Origin: Flavobacterium endoglycinae
GTDB lineage: Bacteria; Bacteroidota; Bacteroidia; Flavobacteriales; Flavobacteriaceae
Direction of reading: 5' to 3'
Length of the DNA stretch: 64,000 nt
NCBI RefSeq assembly: GCF_017352115.1
Contig: NZ_CP071448.1
Location: 3,433,001 to 3,497,000, forward strand
The notes under the pieces are model-generated. The model ran no database searches. It was not told the DNA's origin and saw only the letters and a program-made list of their open reading frames with translations. The position numbers and the translations under genes are program-made. Shown one piece after another: positions 41,277 through 50,363 of the stretch; position 1 is the first letter of the stretch; each line of letters starts with the position of its first letter.

Positions 41277-43742
41277 TTGAATAGAAACAGGTTAATATTC
41301 GCTGTACTCTTTTTGTGCTTTACTTGTATTTCATTTGCCCAAAGCGCACATGTAAAGGGAATTATTTTAGATAATGACAATCGTCCTGTTTCGAATGTAA
41401 ACATTACATCGGGTAAAAACAGCACGCAGTCTGATGCAAATGGTTTTTTTCAGATTGACGTGGTTTCTAATAAAAAGGCTTCTATACTCTTTACACACAT
41501 TTCGCTGAAAATGATTAGTTTGACTGTGAATTTAAAACCTGATGAAGTTTTTGTTTTTAATCCGGTGATGAATAATTCTCAGGAACAAATGGGAGAAGTT
41601 TTTGTATCATCTAAAAACAGAAAAAGAGTTCAAGGAATTACGACAGTTGAAACGGCAACGATAAAAAAGATTCCTGGTGCCAATGCCGGAATTGAAAATA
41701 TTCTTAAAACACTTCCTGGAGTAAATTCAAATAATGAATTGAGTACGCAATATGCGGTGCGAGGCGGAAATTATGATGAAAACTTGGTGTATGTAAACGA
41801 AGTTGAAGTGTACCGTCCGTTTTTAATTCGCTCGGGACAGCAGGAAGGTTTGAGTTTTACCAATACGGATTTGGTGCAAAACGTTGATTTTTCGGCTGGA
41901 GGATTTCAGGCAAAGTTTGGCGATAAATTATCATCGGTTTTGGATATTACGTATCGAAAGCCAACTCAGTTTGGGGCTTCACTTGAAGCTAGTTTTTTAG
42001 GCGGAAGTGCTTCAGTTGATTTGGTTTCTAAAAATAAAAAATGGTCTGCCGTTACAGGAGTTCGTTATCGAAATAACAGTTTGCTCGTGAATAGTCAGGA
42101 TACGCAGACGAATTATACACCAACTTTTGCCGATATTCAAACAAATGTCAATTACGATATTTCTGAAAAATGGCAGATGAGTTTTTTAGGAAATATTTCT
42201 CAAAATAAATATTTATACCAGCCTTTAACACGAGAAACAAAATTTGGAACTGCCGATCAGCCAATGGCGCTTGCAGTATATTATGAAGGTCAGGAAAAAG
42301 ATCAATACGATACCTATTTTGGAGCTTTTAAAACCACCTATAAAGCTTCTCCGTCGTTAACTTTAAAATTGATTGGTTCGTTATTTCATACAACTGAGAA
42401 AGAACATTTTGATATTCTGGCGCAATATCGTTTGGGAAATATTGATACAGAAAATCCAACAAATTCTTCTGGAATTGATTTTAAACGCGGTATTGGTTCT
42501 CAGCTTAATCATGCCCGAAACGATCTTGATGCTTTGATTGCAAATATAGAATTGAAAGGGGCAAAAGATTGGAAAGAAAGCCAGCTTGAATTTGGATTAA
42601 AATATACCAGAGAATCCATACGAGATAGAGTAGTAGAGTGGGAAGTAATTGACTCGGCAGGATTTTCGATTAATCCTCCATTAGTAATTCTGCCAGAAAA
42701 TAATCAGCCGTATTCGCCTTATACAGGTCCGCTTTTGCCATATCAAAATATTCGAGCAACAAATTTTAATACCATAAACCGATTTTCGGGATATGCACAA
42801 TGGAACAAACAATCGGAGTTAGGATCAAGCCAGATTTGGTACCATCTTGGAGCGCGTTTTCAGGGATGGAATGTTGAAGGAGCTTTAGAAGAAGGTAAAA
42901 CGCAATTTGTGGTAAGTCCGCGTGCGCAGTTTGCGATAAAACCAGATTGGGAAAAAGATATGGTTTTCAGGATTTCGGGAGGATTGTATCATCAGCCGCC
43001 ATTTTATAGGGAGCTTCGTGATTTAGATGGTGTAGTAAATCCGAATGTAAAAGCACAAGAAGCCATTCATGTGGTTTTGAGTAACGATTACAATTTTAAA
43101 ATGTGGAATCGTCCTTTTAAATGGGTTACGGAATTGTATTATAAATCGCTTTCGGATGTAAACGTATATTCGATTGATAATGTCAGAATTCGTTATGTAG
43201 CCAATAACAATGCAAAAGCATATGCGCAGGGACTTGATTTTAGATTAAATGGAGAATTTGTTCCGGGAACCGAGTCGTGGGTGAGTTTTGGATATTTGAA
43301 AACCGAAGAAAATTACGAAAATAAAGGCTATATCGCACGTCCGACAGATCAACGTTTAAAATTTGCGATGCTGTTTCAAGATTATATGCCAAATATTCCA
43401 AGTGTAAAAGTATATTTAAATTTGGTTTATAATACTGGTTTGCCAGGCGGTGCGCCAGCATATTCAGATCCGTATTTGTTTCAAAACCGACTAAATGATT
43501 ACCGTCGGGCAGATATTGGTTTTGCAAAAGTTTTTGTAGACAGCAGTAACCAAAATTTAAAAACAAGCTGGCTTAAGAATTTTAAAGAACTGTCACTTGG
43601 TTTAGAAATCTTCAATTTGTTTAATAATCAAAATGCGATAACCAATACCTGGGTTCGCGATGTGTATTCTAAAAATCAATATGCAATTCCAAATTATATG
43701 ACTTCTAGGGTTTTTAACGTTAAGTTAAATGCTAGATTATGA
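41277..43742 (+). CDS. TonB-dependent receptor with N-terminal carboxypeptidase-regulatory domain
   Basis: An 821-residue outer-membrane receptor. The signal peptide (NRLIFAVLFLCFTCISFAQ) is followed by a beta-sandwich HVKGIILDNDNRPVSNVNIT at about 25-105. The plug contains the conserved YAVRGGNYDENLVYVNEVEV and FSAGGFQAKFGDKLSSVLDI, and a long barrel ends in FNVKLNARL. There is no STN domain, so no sigma signalling. The only plausible start is TTG at 41277, 11 nt after the M23 stop, with no in-frame ATG before the signal peptide. The M23-receptor pairing suggests a joint envelope role; the substrate is unknown. Confidence 0.88.
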   Translation: MNRNRLIFAVLFLCFTCISFAQSAHVKGIILDNDNRPVSNVNITSGKNSTQSDANGFFQIDVVSNKKASILFTHISLKMISLTVNLKPDEVFVFNPVMNNSQEQMGEVFVSSKNRKRVQGITTVETATIKKIPGANAGIENILKTLPGVNSNNELSTQYAVRGGNYDENLVYVNEVEVYRPFLIRSGQQEGLSFTNTDLVQNVDFSAGGFQAKFGDKLSSVLDITYRKPTQFGASLEASFLGGSASVDLVSKNKKWSAVTGVRYRNNSLLVNSQDTQTNYTPTFADIQTNVNYDISEKWQMSFLGNISQNKYLYQPLTRETKFGTADQPMALAVYYEGQEKDQYDTYFGAFKTTYKASPSLTLKLIGSLFHTTEKEHFDILAQYRLGNIDTENPTNSSGIDFKRGIGSQLNHARNDLDALIANIELKGAKDWKESQLEFGLKYTRESIRDRVVEWEVIDSAGFSINPPLVILPENNQPYSPYTGPLLPYQNIRATNFNTINRFSGYAQWNKQSELGSSQIWYHLGARFQGWNVEGALEEGKTQFVVSPRAQFAIKPDWEKDMVFRISGGLYHQPPFYRELRDLDGVVNPNVKAQEAIHVVLSNDYNFKMWNRPFKWVTELYYKSLSDVNVYSIDNVRIRYVANNNAKAYAQGLDFRLNGEFVPGTESWVSFGYLKTEENYENKGYIARPTDQRLKFAMLFQDYMPNIPSVKVYLNLVYNTGLPGGAPAYSDPYLFQNRLNDYRRADIGFAKVFVDSSNQNLKTSWLKNFKELSLGLEIFNLFNNQNAITNTWVRDVYSKNQYAIPNYMTSRVFNVKLNARL

Positions 43743-43752
43743 TTTAGGAAAG

Positions 43753-43779
43753 CTTGAAAAAAAGAATGTGTTTTTCAAG
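43753..43779 (+). terminator. possible terminator hairpin
   Basis: CTTGAAAAA / TTTTTCAAG stem (9 bp, 9-nt loop) 10 nt after the receptor stop. It is followed by a weak T-tract, TTCCTTTTG. Confidence 0.45.
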
Positions 43780-43892
43780 TTCCTTTTGCTTAAAAATAGA
43801 AATTAATCCGTTTAGAATATTCAGGACTTCTTCTTCTCAATATCTTTGCCTTAGTAAAATTCAATAAAAACAAAAATTACAATCAAAAATAG

Positions 43893-43900
43893 TATATTTG
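43893..43900 (+). promoter_or_regulatory. -7 promoter box for lipoprotein gene
   Basis: TATATTTG, exact consensus, 17-23 nt upstream of the two candidate ATGs (43918, 43924). Confidence 0.5.
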
Positions 43901-43923
43901 ATAATCGAATATAACCTATGCAG

Positions 43924-44643
43924 ATGAAAAAGTATTTTAAATATATAGCCTTAGCAATTATCGGAACCTTAATCAGCTGTCGTGAAGAAGTACAGAAACC
44001 AAAGGTAAGTTATGATGTTTCAAACAAAGTAAGTATTACAAAGACTGATACGACTCAAATTGAAATCGCTGATTTACCGATTCAGATGGAAGGAACAGAT
44101 TATTTAATTCATCCTGTTGGAGATTTGAGAGTTTTGGAAAGAGGTTCAAAAGCACGTTACGGATCTTCAAGTGTAAATGATGTAAGTTTTACGATTTCTA
44201 ATTTAGGCGAATACGAAATCACAGGATATCTGCAGAATTTGAAATTCCAAAAAACAGATTCAGATTCTATTCGTCCTTTATCTGAGAAACCAGTTTTAAT
44301 TTTAACTGCTACCTACTTAAAAACAGTTGCAGATAAAACTCAGAATAAAGTAATGGTGTATACTTTAACAGATTCTGATACCAACAAAGACGGAAAAATT
44401 GATACCAGCGATATTAAAACATTGTATTTAAGTAATATCAGCGGAGAAAACTTTACAAAAGTTTCAGCTGATTTAGAAGAATTAGTAGATTGGAATTTAA
44501 TCGAATCTAAAAACCGTTTGTATTTTAGAACGATCGAAGACACCAACCAAAACGGACAGTTTGATAAAAACGATGTTTTGCATTATAATTATATAGATTT
44601 GGCTTCGAAGAAATGGGAAGTGAAGTCTTATAAGCCTATTTAA
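43924..44643 (+). CDS. lipoprotein with two calcium-loop (dockerin/EF-hand-like) motifs
   Basis: A 239-residue predicted lipoprotein: MKKYFKYIALAIIGTLISC gives a lipobox ending at Cys. No named domain is recognised for most of it. Near the C-terminus are two loops of the form D-x-N-x-[DN]-G-x-[IF]-D-x-x-D: DTNKDGKIDTSD and DTNQNGQFDKND, about 50 residues apart. They match the calcium-binding loop of dockerins and EF-hands. An ATG two codons earlier (43918) is equally possible. It is a single gene between a terminator-like hairpin and a nested repeat. Confidence 0.75.
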   Translation: MKKYFKYIALAIIGTLISCREEVQKPKVSYDVSNKVSITKTDTTQIEIADLPIQMEGTDYLIHPVGDLRVLERGSKARYGSSSVNDVSFTISNLGEYEITGYLQNLKFQKTDSDSIRPLSEKPVLILTATYLKTVADKTQNKVMVYTLTDSDTNKDGKIDTSDIKTLYLSNISGENFTKVSADLEELVDWNLIESKNRLYFRTIEDTNQNGQFDKNDVLHYNYIDLASKKWEVKSYKPI

Positions 44644-44842
44644 AAGGTGCTAAGGTTCTAAGATGCTAAGATTCTAAGATCTGTGTAGATTGAAAATAAA
44701 AGGTGCTAAGATACTAATTCTAAGATCTGATGTAAATTGAAAAAATAAAAGCCGCGTAGAATAAAATTCTACGCGGCTTTTATTTAAGTCACAATAAGAA
44801 AAACTCAGCACCTTAGAATCTTAGTGCCTCAGAAACTTAGAT
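44644..44842. repeat. CTAAG-type nested inverted repeat
   Basis: Starting right after the lipoprotein stop, GGTGCTAAGGTTCTAAGATG, GCTAAGATTCTAAGATC and related units face CAGCACCTTAGAATC / TTAGTGCCTCAGAAAC / CTTAG at 44804-44840, next to and slightly overlapping the convergent DUF2971 stop. A 20-bp terminator stem sits between the arms. The unit family is shared with 25722-25790. Confidence 0.7.
44743..44785. terminator. strong bidirectional terminator inside the repeat
   Basis: A perfect 20-bp stem (core AAAAGCCGCGTAGAAT, loop AAA) with T-rich flanks on both strands. It separates the convergent lipoprotein and DUF2971 genes. Confidence 0.88.
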
Positions 44843-45538
44843 AAGAATATCACTTTCTAAATCTGATTTTTCGATTTCGAAACCAAAACCTAAACGTTCA
44901 ACTAATTCGATTACAAGTTTTTTATACCAGTTTTCAGATTTTGGATGAATGTAAATCTTCTCAATTAATTGATTGATATCAACATTAATTTTGAGTCCGT
45001 CATTTAATTTGAGTCCGCTTTTTGAAGTGTCAGTCAGAATGCGGACTTCTCTTTCGTATTGAAAACTTTTTCTTTTAAACAGAAAAGGAAAAAATAAATC
45101 CTCAAACGGAATGTATTCTTTTTTGTAGTCAATGTAATTTACTTCGCCAATATATTGATCAAAATTGTTTTCGGGTTTTACAGCTTTCTGCAATCTGCTA
45201 ATGGTAGACTGAATAGCTAATCCTTCGTGGTTTTTGGTGAAAATCTGCCACATGGCAAACGATTCGTATTCATTAATATGCCAGCTGCTTACTGCTACTT
45301 GTTCACGATGGGTTTTGTAGTAATTTAAAAAGTCGGGATTGTCAATAGCGAGCTTTTTAATCTCTTCGTAAGTGGGTTCGCTGAAAGTACCTTCATATTG
45401 ATCCTCAAATTTGTCGGAACGCGACATAAAGAGTTTCTTAGAAAGTAAAAGGTCAAGAAATTTAGATAAATCAAGGTATTTCCAAACGATAGTATCAGGA
45501 TCTTCCGGCAGTTTGATGTTTGGGTTGGTAAGATACAT
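44837..45538 (-). CDS. DUF2971 domain protein
   Basis: A 233-residue protein with the DUF2971 pattern: VWKYLDLSKFLDLLLSKKLFMSRSDKFEDQYEG at the start, then SSWHINEYESFAMWQIFTKN and FQYEREVRILTD. The family occurs widely, often near defence or toxin-antitoxin loci, but no such partner is present here and the function is unknown. ATG 45538 begins the conserved part; an in-frame start at 45571 adds 11 unrelated residues. Confidence 0.85.
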   Translation of the reverse strand: MYLTNPNIKLPEDPDTIVWKYLDLSKFLDLLLSKKLFMSRSDKFEDQYEGTFSEPTYEEIKKLAIDNPDFLNYYKTHREQVAVSSWHINEYESFAMWQIFTKNHEGLAIQSTISRLQKAVKPENNFDQYIGEVNYIDYKKEYIPFEDLFFPFLFKRKSFQYEREVRILTDTSKSGLKLNDGLKINVDINQLIEKIYIHPKSENWYKKLVIELVERLGFGFEIEKSDLESDILI

Positions 45539-45588
45539 TTTAAAGGCAATTAAATGACTTATTTTTCTCACCTAAAGTTATAAAATAA

Positions 45589-45640
45589 AACACAGATTAA
45601 AGAAATTAAATTTAGTTTTAATGTTTCCTTAATCTGTGTT
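45589..45640. repeat. ACACAGATTAA inverted repeat
   Basis: AACACAGATTAA (45589-45600) and TTAATCTGTGTT (45629-45640), perfect 12-bp arms, 28-nt spacer. It lies between two minus-strand genes and could terminate the ABC exporter mRNA. The core resembles the ATCTG units in the 28.2-kb repeat. Confidence 0.6.
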
Positions 45641-45667
45641 GGTAAAATGAACTGGAATATGGGTTTT

Positions 45668-47497
45668 CTAAGATTCGAAAGACTGCATGGTTACCAGTTT
45701 GTTATAAGTTCCGTTGTGGGCAATCAATTCATCGTGAGTTCCTTTTTCGACTATTTTGCCTTTTTGCATTACTACAATTACATCGGCTTTTTGAATAGTT
45801 GAAAGTCGGTGGGCAATTACAATTGAAGTTCTATTCTGCATCATATTTTCAAGTGCTACTTGAACGAATTTTTCGCTTTCAGTATCTAGTGCAGAAGTTG
45901 CTTCATCCAAAATCATAATTGGAGGATTTTTCAATACGGCGCGCGCAATTGATAAACGCTGTTTTTGTCCGCCTGAAAGCTTATTTCCGCTGTCGCCAAT
46001 GTTAGTATAAATTCCTTTTGGTAATTCTTTTACAAATTCATACGCATTAGCAATTTTAAGCGCTTCAATAATTTCATCATCTGTAGCATCCAATTTTCCT
46101 AATGCAATGTTCGCTTTAATAGTATCATTAAACAAAATACTATCCTGAGTAACCAATCCCATTAAACTACGAAGAGAATGCAGGCTGATGTCTTTTATGT
46201 TAGTTCCGTCAATTGAAATAGAACCGTCTTGTACATCATAAAAACGCGTCAATAAGTTGGCAATTGTACTTTTTCCGCTTCCTGATTGTCCAACAAGAGC
46301 AATAGTTTGTCCTTTTTTAATTTCAAGAGAAAAGTCTTTTAAAACGGTTTCTTCTTCATATTTAAAGTTGATATTCTGAACGCTGATATTGTAATCAAAA
46401 GTGGTTTTTTCAACTGCGTTTTCTTTAGAAACAATGGTATTTTCTTGATCTAAAATTTCAAGAACACGTTCTGCTGCAGCGTTTCCTCTTTTTACTCCGT
46501 ATGAAGCTTTAGAAATAGCTTTTGCTGGAGTCAGAATGTTATAAGCCAATCCCATATAAGCAATGAAAGAAGCACCTGCAAGTGTTTTGTCAATTAAAAC
46601 CATTTGTCCGCCGTACCAAAGTAAAATTGCAATAACTGTGATTCCCATAAACTCACTCGCAGGAGAAGCCAAGTTCTGACGGTTCCCGATGCTGTTTGAT
46701 AATTTAAAGAAACGATCTGTTGAACTCTGGAAAACATTGTTGAAGTAATTTTCGGCATTGTATCCTTTAACTACTTTTAGTCCGCCAATTGTTTCTTCAA
46801 TTGTAGATAAAAATGTTCCTTGTTCCTGTTGTGCTTTAGTAGATTGTTTTTTAAGCTGTTTTCCAATCAAAGAAATTAAATATCCTGAAATTGGAATAAA
46901 AACAAACACAAAAACAGTCAATTTAATGCTGATGGCAAACATCGTAACGATGGTAAAAATAATCGTTAAAGGTTCTTTTACAATAAGCTCTAAAATTGCC
47001 AAAAAAGAAGTTTGAACCTCGTTTACATCGGCAGAAATTCTAGAGATAACATCTCCTTTTCTTTTTTCAGAATAAAAAGCCAGTGGAAGTTCAAGTGTTT
47101 TTTTATACATAGCGTTACGCATGTCTCTTAAAATTCCGTTTCTTAAGAAATTAATAAAAAACATTGCCATATAATCGCATAAGTTTTTCAATAAAAAGAT
47201 GCTGATGATTCCGGCAACCATAATTCCAAGAGTATAACCTACTCCGTAACTATCAGTTGTTTTGGTTATGAAATAGCTCAAATAATTCTCGCCATAATCT
47301 TTAATATGCATGATGCCTTCATACACAGGTTTTACAGTATTTCTTTTGGTTTGATCGAATAAAACTTGAATCATCGGAATTAATGAAACAAACGAAAGCG
47401 TACTGAAAAGCGCATACAAAACATTAAAGAAAATGTTTAAGAATGCATATTTTTTATATGGGTATATAAAAGGAACTATTTTTTTGAAATTACTCAT
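45668..47497 (-). CDS. ABC exporter, fused permease and ATPase (MsbA-like)
   Basis: A 609-residue half-transporter. Six transmembrane helices fill residues about 15-325, and the ATPase has Walker A GQSGSGKST, signature LSGGQKQRLSIARA, Walker B PIMILDEATSALD and the H-loop VIAHRLST. Bacteroidota proteins of this type are annotated as MsbA-like lipid or multidrug exporters; homodimers flip lipid A or export drugs. ATG 47497 is preferred over 47515, which lies at the edge of the upstream gene's terminator. Confidence 0.92.
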   Translation of the reverse strand: MSNFKKIVPFIYPYKKYAFLNIFFNVLYALFSTLSFVSLIPMIQVLFDQTKRNTVKPVYEGIMHIKDYGENYLSYFITKTTDSYGVGYTLGIMVAGIISIFLLKNLCDYMAMFFINFLRNGILRDMRNAMYKKTLELPLAFYSEKRKGDVISRISADVNEVQTSFLAILELIVKEPLTIIFTIVTMFAISIKLTVFVFVFIPISGYLISLIGKQLKKQSTKAQQEQGTFLSTIEETIGGLKVVKGYNAENYFNNVFQSSTDRFFKLSNSIGNRQNLASPASEFMGITVIAILLWYGGQMVLIDKTLAGASFIAYMGLAYNILTPAKAISKASYGVKRGNAAAERVLEILDQENTIVSKENAVEKTTFDYNISVQNINFKYEEETVLKDFSLEIKKGQTIALVGQSGSGKSTIANLLTRFYDVQDGSISIDGTNIKDISLHSLRSLMGLVTQDSILFNDTIKANIALGKLDATDDEIIEALKIANAYEFVKELPKGIYTNIGDSGNKLSGGQKQRLSIARAVLKNPPIMILDEATSALDTESEKFVQVALENMMQNRTSIVIAHRLSTIQKADVIVVMQKGKIVEKGTHDELIAHNGTYNKLVTMQSFES

Positions 47498-47516
47498 TTT
47501 GGTGTTTTTTACCATT

Positions 47517-47551
47517 AAAACCCGATAGTTTAGAGAAACGTATCGGGTTTT
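47517..47551 (-). terminator. intrinsic terminator after phosphohexomutase
   Basis: AAAACCCGATA / TATCGGGTTTT with a 13-nt loop. It shares its stem with the terminator at 52849-52880. Confidence 0.75.
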
Positions 47552-47573
47552 AAAAGAATCTATTTATGTTTTA

Positions 47574-49301
47574 TTAATTCAATTGCATGTCTGCAATGAT
47601 GTTTTGTATTTTTTGATCTAAGAATTTTTCGGCTTCATCAAATTCTAAAACCGATTCAATTTCAGCATTTACACTGATGTAGAATTTAATCTTAGGTTCA
47701 GTTCCGCTTGGTCTTGCACAAATTTTAGAACCGTCTTCTGTGTAATAAATAAGTACATTCGATTTCGGGATGTCCATTGTTGACTCTTCGCCGTTTAATA
47801 AATTCAAGGCGATAGATGACTGGTAATCTTCTACCATAATGACACGTTGTCCGTTGATTTCTTTCAAAGGATTTTCACGTAAGTTAATCATCATCTGGTT
47901 GATTTCTTCTAAACCTTCCATTCCTTTTTTGGTCAATGAAACTAGATATTCTTTGTAGAAACCATTTTCAACATAAAGTTGTAAAAGTTCTTTGTAAACA
48001 GAACTTCCAGCAGCTTTTGCTTGAGCAGCTACCTCGCAGATTAATAAAGTTGCCGCAACAGCATCTTTGTCTCGCACGGCATCGCCAACCATGAACCCAA
48101 AACTTTCTTCACCACCTCCAATGAATTCAAGTTCAGGAAAATCTTTAATCATTTTAGCGATCCATTTAAATCCTGTTAATCCAACTTTACATTCAACCCC
48201 GTAGCTTGTTGCCAATTCCATCATCATTGGTGTTGAAACAATAGTTGAACCTACGAATTGTTTTCCGTTGATTTTACCAGCTTTTTTCCATTGTTTCAAT
48301 AAGAAAGAAGTCATTAAAACCATAGTTTGGTTTCCGTTAAGAAGAATCATTTTGCCATCGTTATTACGAACAGCAACTCCTAAACGGTCGCAATCAGGGT
48401 CAGTTCCTACTACGATATCTGAATTTGTTTTGTCTGCCAAAGCCAAAGCCATTGTTAATGCTTCTGGTTCTTCAGGATTTGGTGATTTTACAGTTGGGAA
48501 ATCACCATCTGGAATAGCTTGTTCAGGAACAATATGAACATTTTTGTAGCCTGCCTGAGCTAAAACATCTGGAATTGATTTTATAGAAGTTCCGTGCAAT
48601 GAAGTAAAAACAATGTGAAGATTGTCTTTGGCTTCAGCCGGAGTGTTAAAACTTGCGTTTTCGATAGATGATTTTATAAACGCTTTGTCAATTTCAGTAT
48701 CGATATATTGAATTAAACTTTCGTTGGCGTTAAATTTGATTTTATCGTAACTTAAATTTTCGATTACTTTAATGATTGCTGCATCTTGCGGAGGAACAAT
48801 TTGTCCGCCATCTTGCCAGTATACTTTGTAGCCATTGTATTCTGGTGGATTGTGTGAAGCTGTTAAAACAATTCCGCATTGGCATCCTAAATGTTTAAGA
48901 GCAAATGATAATTCTGGAGTAGGTCTTAAGTCTGAAAATAAATAAACCTGGATTCCGTTTGCTGAAAAAACATCAGCAACAACTTTTGCTAAGGTGTTAC
49001 TGTTATGACGGCAGTCGTAAGCAATAACAACTTTTAAAGCTTCGTTTGGAAAAACTTCATGTAAATAATCCGATAATCCTTGAGTATTTTTCCCAAGGGT
49101 GTATTTGTTGATTCGGTTATTTCCAATTCCCATTACACCGCGCATTCCTCCAGTTCCAAACTCTAAGTTTTTGTAAAAACTCTCTTCAAGTTCTTTTGGA
49201 GAAGTTGTCATTAATTCTTTGACAGCAGCTTGTGTTTCCTGATCAAATGTTGGTGTTAACCATTCGTTTACAGCGTTTAATATATTAGGTGCTATATTCA
49301 T
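47574..49301 (-). CDS. alpha-D-phosphohexomutase (phosphoglucomutase/phosphomannomutase)
   Basis: A 575-residue mutase interconverting hexose 1- and 6-phosphates. Motifs: active-site phosphoserine in VLTASHNPPEYNGYKVYW, the Mg loop GTDPDCDRLG, the sugar-binding GGGEESFG and the phosphate-binding RPSGTEPKIKFY. The length is that of the PgcA-like long form (Bacillus PgcA, PGM2). It supplies precursors for cell-envelope sugars. It has its own terminator. Confidence 0.94.
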   Translation of the reverse strand: MNIAPNILNAVNEWLTPTFDQETQAAVKELMTTSPKELEESFYKNLEFGTGGMRGVMGIGNNRINKYTLGKNTQGLSDYLHEVFPNEALKVVIAYDCRHNSNTLAKVVADVFSANGIQVYLFSDLRPTPELSFALKHLGCQCGIVLTASHNPPEYNGYKVYWQDGGQIVPPQDAAIIKVIENLSYDKIKFNANESLIQYIDTEIDKAFIKSSIENASFNTPAEAKDNLHIVFTSLHGTSIKSIPDVLAQAGYKNVHIVPEQAIPDGDFPTVKSPNPEEPEALTMALALADKTNSDIVVGTDPDCDRLGVAVRNNDGKMILLNGNQTMVLMTSFLLKQWKKAGKINGKQFVGSTIVSTPMMMELATSYGVECKVGLTGFKWIAKMIKDFPELEFIGGGEESFGFMVGDAVRDKDAVAATLLICEVAAQAKAAGSSVYKELLQLYVENGFYKEYLVSLTKKGMEGLEEINQMMINLRENPLKEINGQRVIMVEDYQSSIALNLLNGEESTMDIPKSNVLIYYTEDGSKICARPSGTEPKIKFYISVNAEIESVLEFDEAEKFLDQKIQNIIADMQLN

Positions 49302-49358
49302 GTAATGTTTTTTTAAATGTTTTAATTAAAGATAGGTTTCTTTAAAAAATAATTTTAA

Positions 49359-49374
49359 TCCGATAACTATCGGA
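49359..49374 (-). terminator. hairpin behind GT2 gene
   Basis: TCCGATA-AC-TATCGGA, 7-bp stem. On the minus strand it follows the GT2 stop by 24 nt and leads into an A/T-rich tract. Confidence 0.5.
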
Positions 49375-49398
49375 ACTAACGCAAAAGGATTTTCTTTA

Positions 49399-50355
49399 CT
49401 AAAAATTAACCTCTCGAGCTACTTTGTAACGCGCTTCGTTGTTTTTTGTTCTTAAAATAATTTCGCCTAAGAATCCTGCCAAGAAAAGCTGAGTTCCCAG
49501 AATCATTGTGGTTAAAGCAATAAAAAACCAAGGATTGTTGGTTACTAAACTGTATTTCATGCCATTGTACATGTGGAATAATTTAGACACTCCAATATAG
49601 CCGGCAGATAAAAATCCGATAATAAACATTAGCGAACCCATTGCGCCAAATAAGTGCATAGGTCTTTTTCCGAATCTTGATAAAAACCAAATCGTGATTA
49701 AATCCAGGAATCCGTTTATAAAGCGCTCCATTCCAAATTTGGTTTCACCATATTTTCTGGCTTGGTGAATAACTACTTTTTCGCCAATTTTGCCAAATCC
49801 GGCATTTTTAGCCAAAACCGGAATGTATCGGTGCATTTCTCCCGAAACTTCAATGTTTTTTACCACAACATTTTTGTAAGCTTTTAATCCGCAGTTAAAA
49901 TCATTTAACTCAACACCCGATGTTTTTCTAGCCGCCCAGTTAAATAATTTTGAAGGAAGATTTTTTGCTACAACAGAATCGTAACGTTTCTTTTTCCAGC
50001 CCGAAACCAAATCGTATTTCTGATTTACAATCATTTCATACAATTCAGGAATTTCATCTGGACTGTCTTGTAAATCGGCATCCATAGTGATAATTACATC
50101 ACCTTTAGCTTTTGCAAAACCAGCATGTAAAGCTTGAGATTTTCCGAAGTTTTTCATAAAACGAATGCCTTTTACATTCGGATTTTCATTAGAAAAACCT
50201 TCTATAATTTTCCACGAATCATCTGTACTTCCATCATCCACAAAAATGATTTCATAAGAATAATTGTTAGACTGCATCACCTTAATAATCCATGTATAGA
50301 GTTCTTTTAGTGATTCCTCCTCATTTAGAAGCGGTATAAGTATAGATAAATTCAT
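49399..50355 (-). CDS. family 2 glycosyltransferase, membrane-anchored (DPM/GtrB-like)
   Basis: A 318-residue GT2 enzyme. The nucleotide-sugar site has FVDDGSTDDSW and TMDADLQDSPDEI (DxD-like), then the acceptor region FNCGLKAY and VIHQARKYGETKFGM. Two C-terminal transmembrane helices (about 235-258 and 270-293) anchor it. This is the polyprenyl-phosphate glycosyltransferase layout, transferring a sugar to undecaprenyl phosphate. It is 8 nt downstream of the DUF4199 gene, so the two are an operon. Confidence 0.93.
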   Translation of the reverse strand: MNLSILIPLLNEEESLKELYTWIIKVMQSNNYSYEIIFVDDGSTDDSWKIIEGFSNENPNVKGIRFMKNFGKSQALHAGFAKAKGDVIITMDADLQDSPDEIPELYEMIVNQKYDLVSGWKKKRYDSVVAKNLPSKLFNWAARKTSGVELNDFNCGLKAYKNVVVKNIEVSGEMHRYIPVLAKNAGFGKIGEKVVIHQARKYGETKFGMERFINGFLDLITIWFLSRFGKRPMHLFGAMGSLMFIIGFLSAGYIGVSKLFHMYNGMKYSLVTNNPWFFIALTTMILGTQLFLAGFLGEIILRTKNNEARYKVAREVNF

Positions 50356-50363
50356 TTATGTTT

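Noticed and set aside
44837..45538. DUF2971 gene as part of a defence island
   Set aside because: Neighbours are an exporter, a lipoprotein and sugar metabolism genes; no other defence or toxin-antitoxin family is present.
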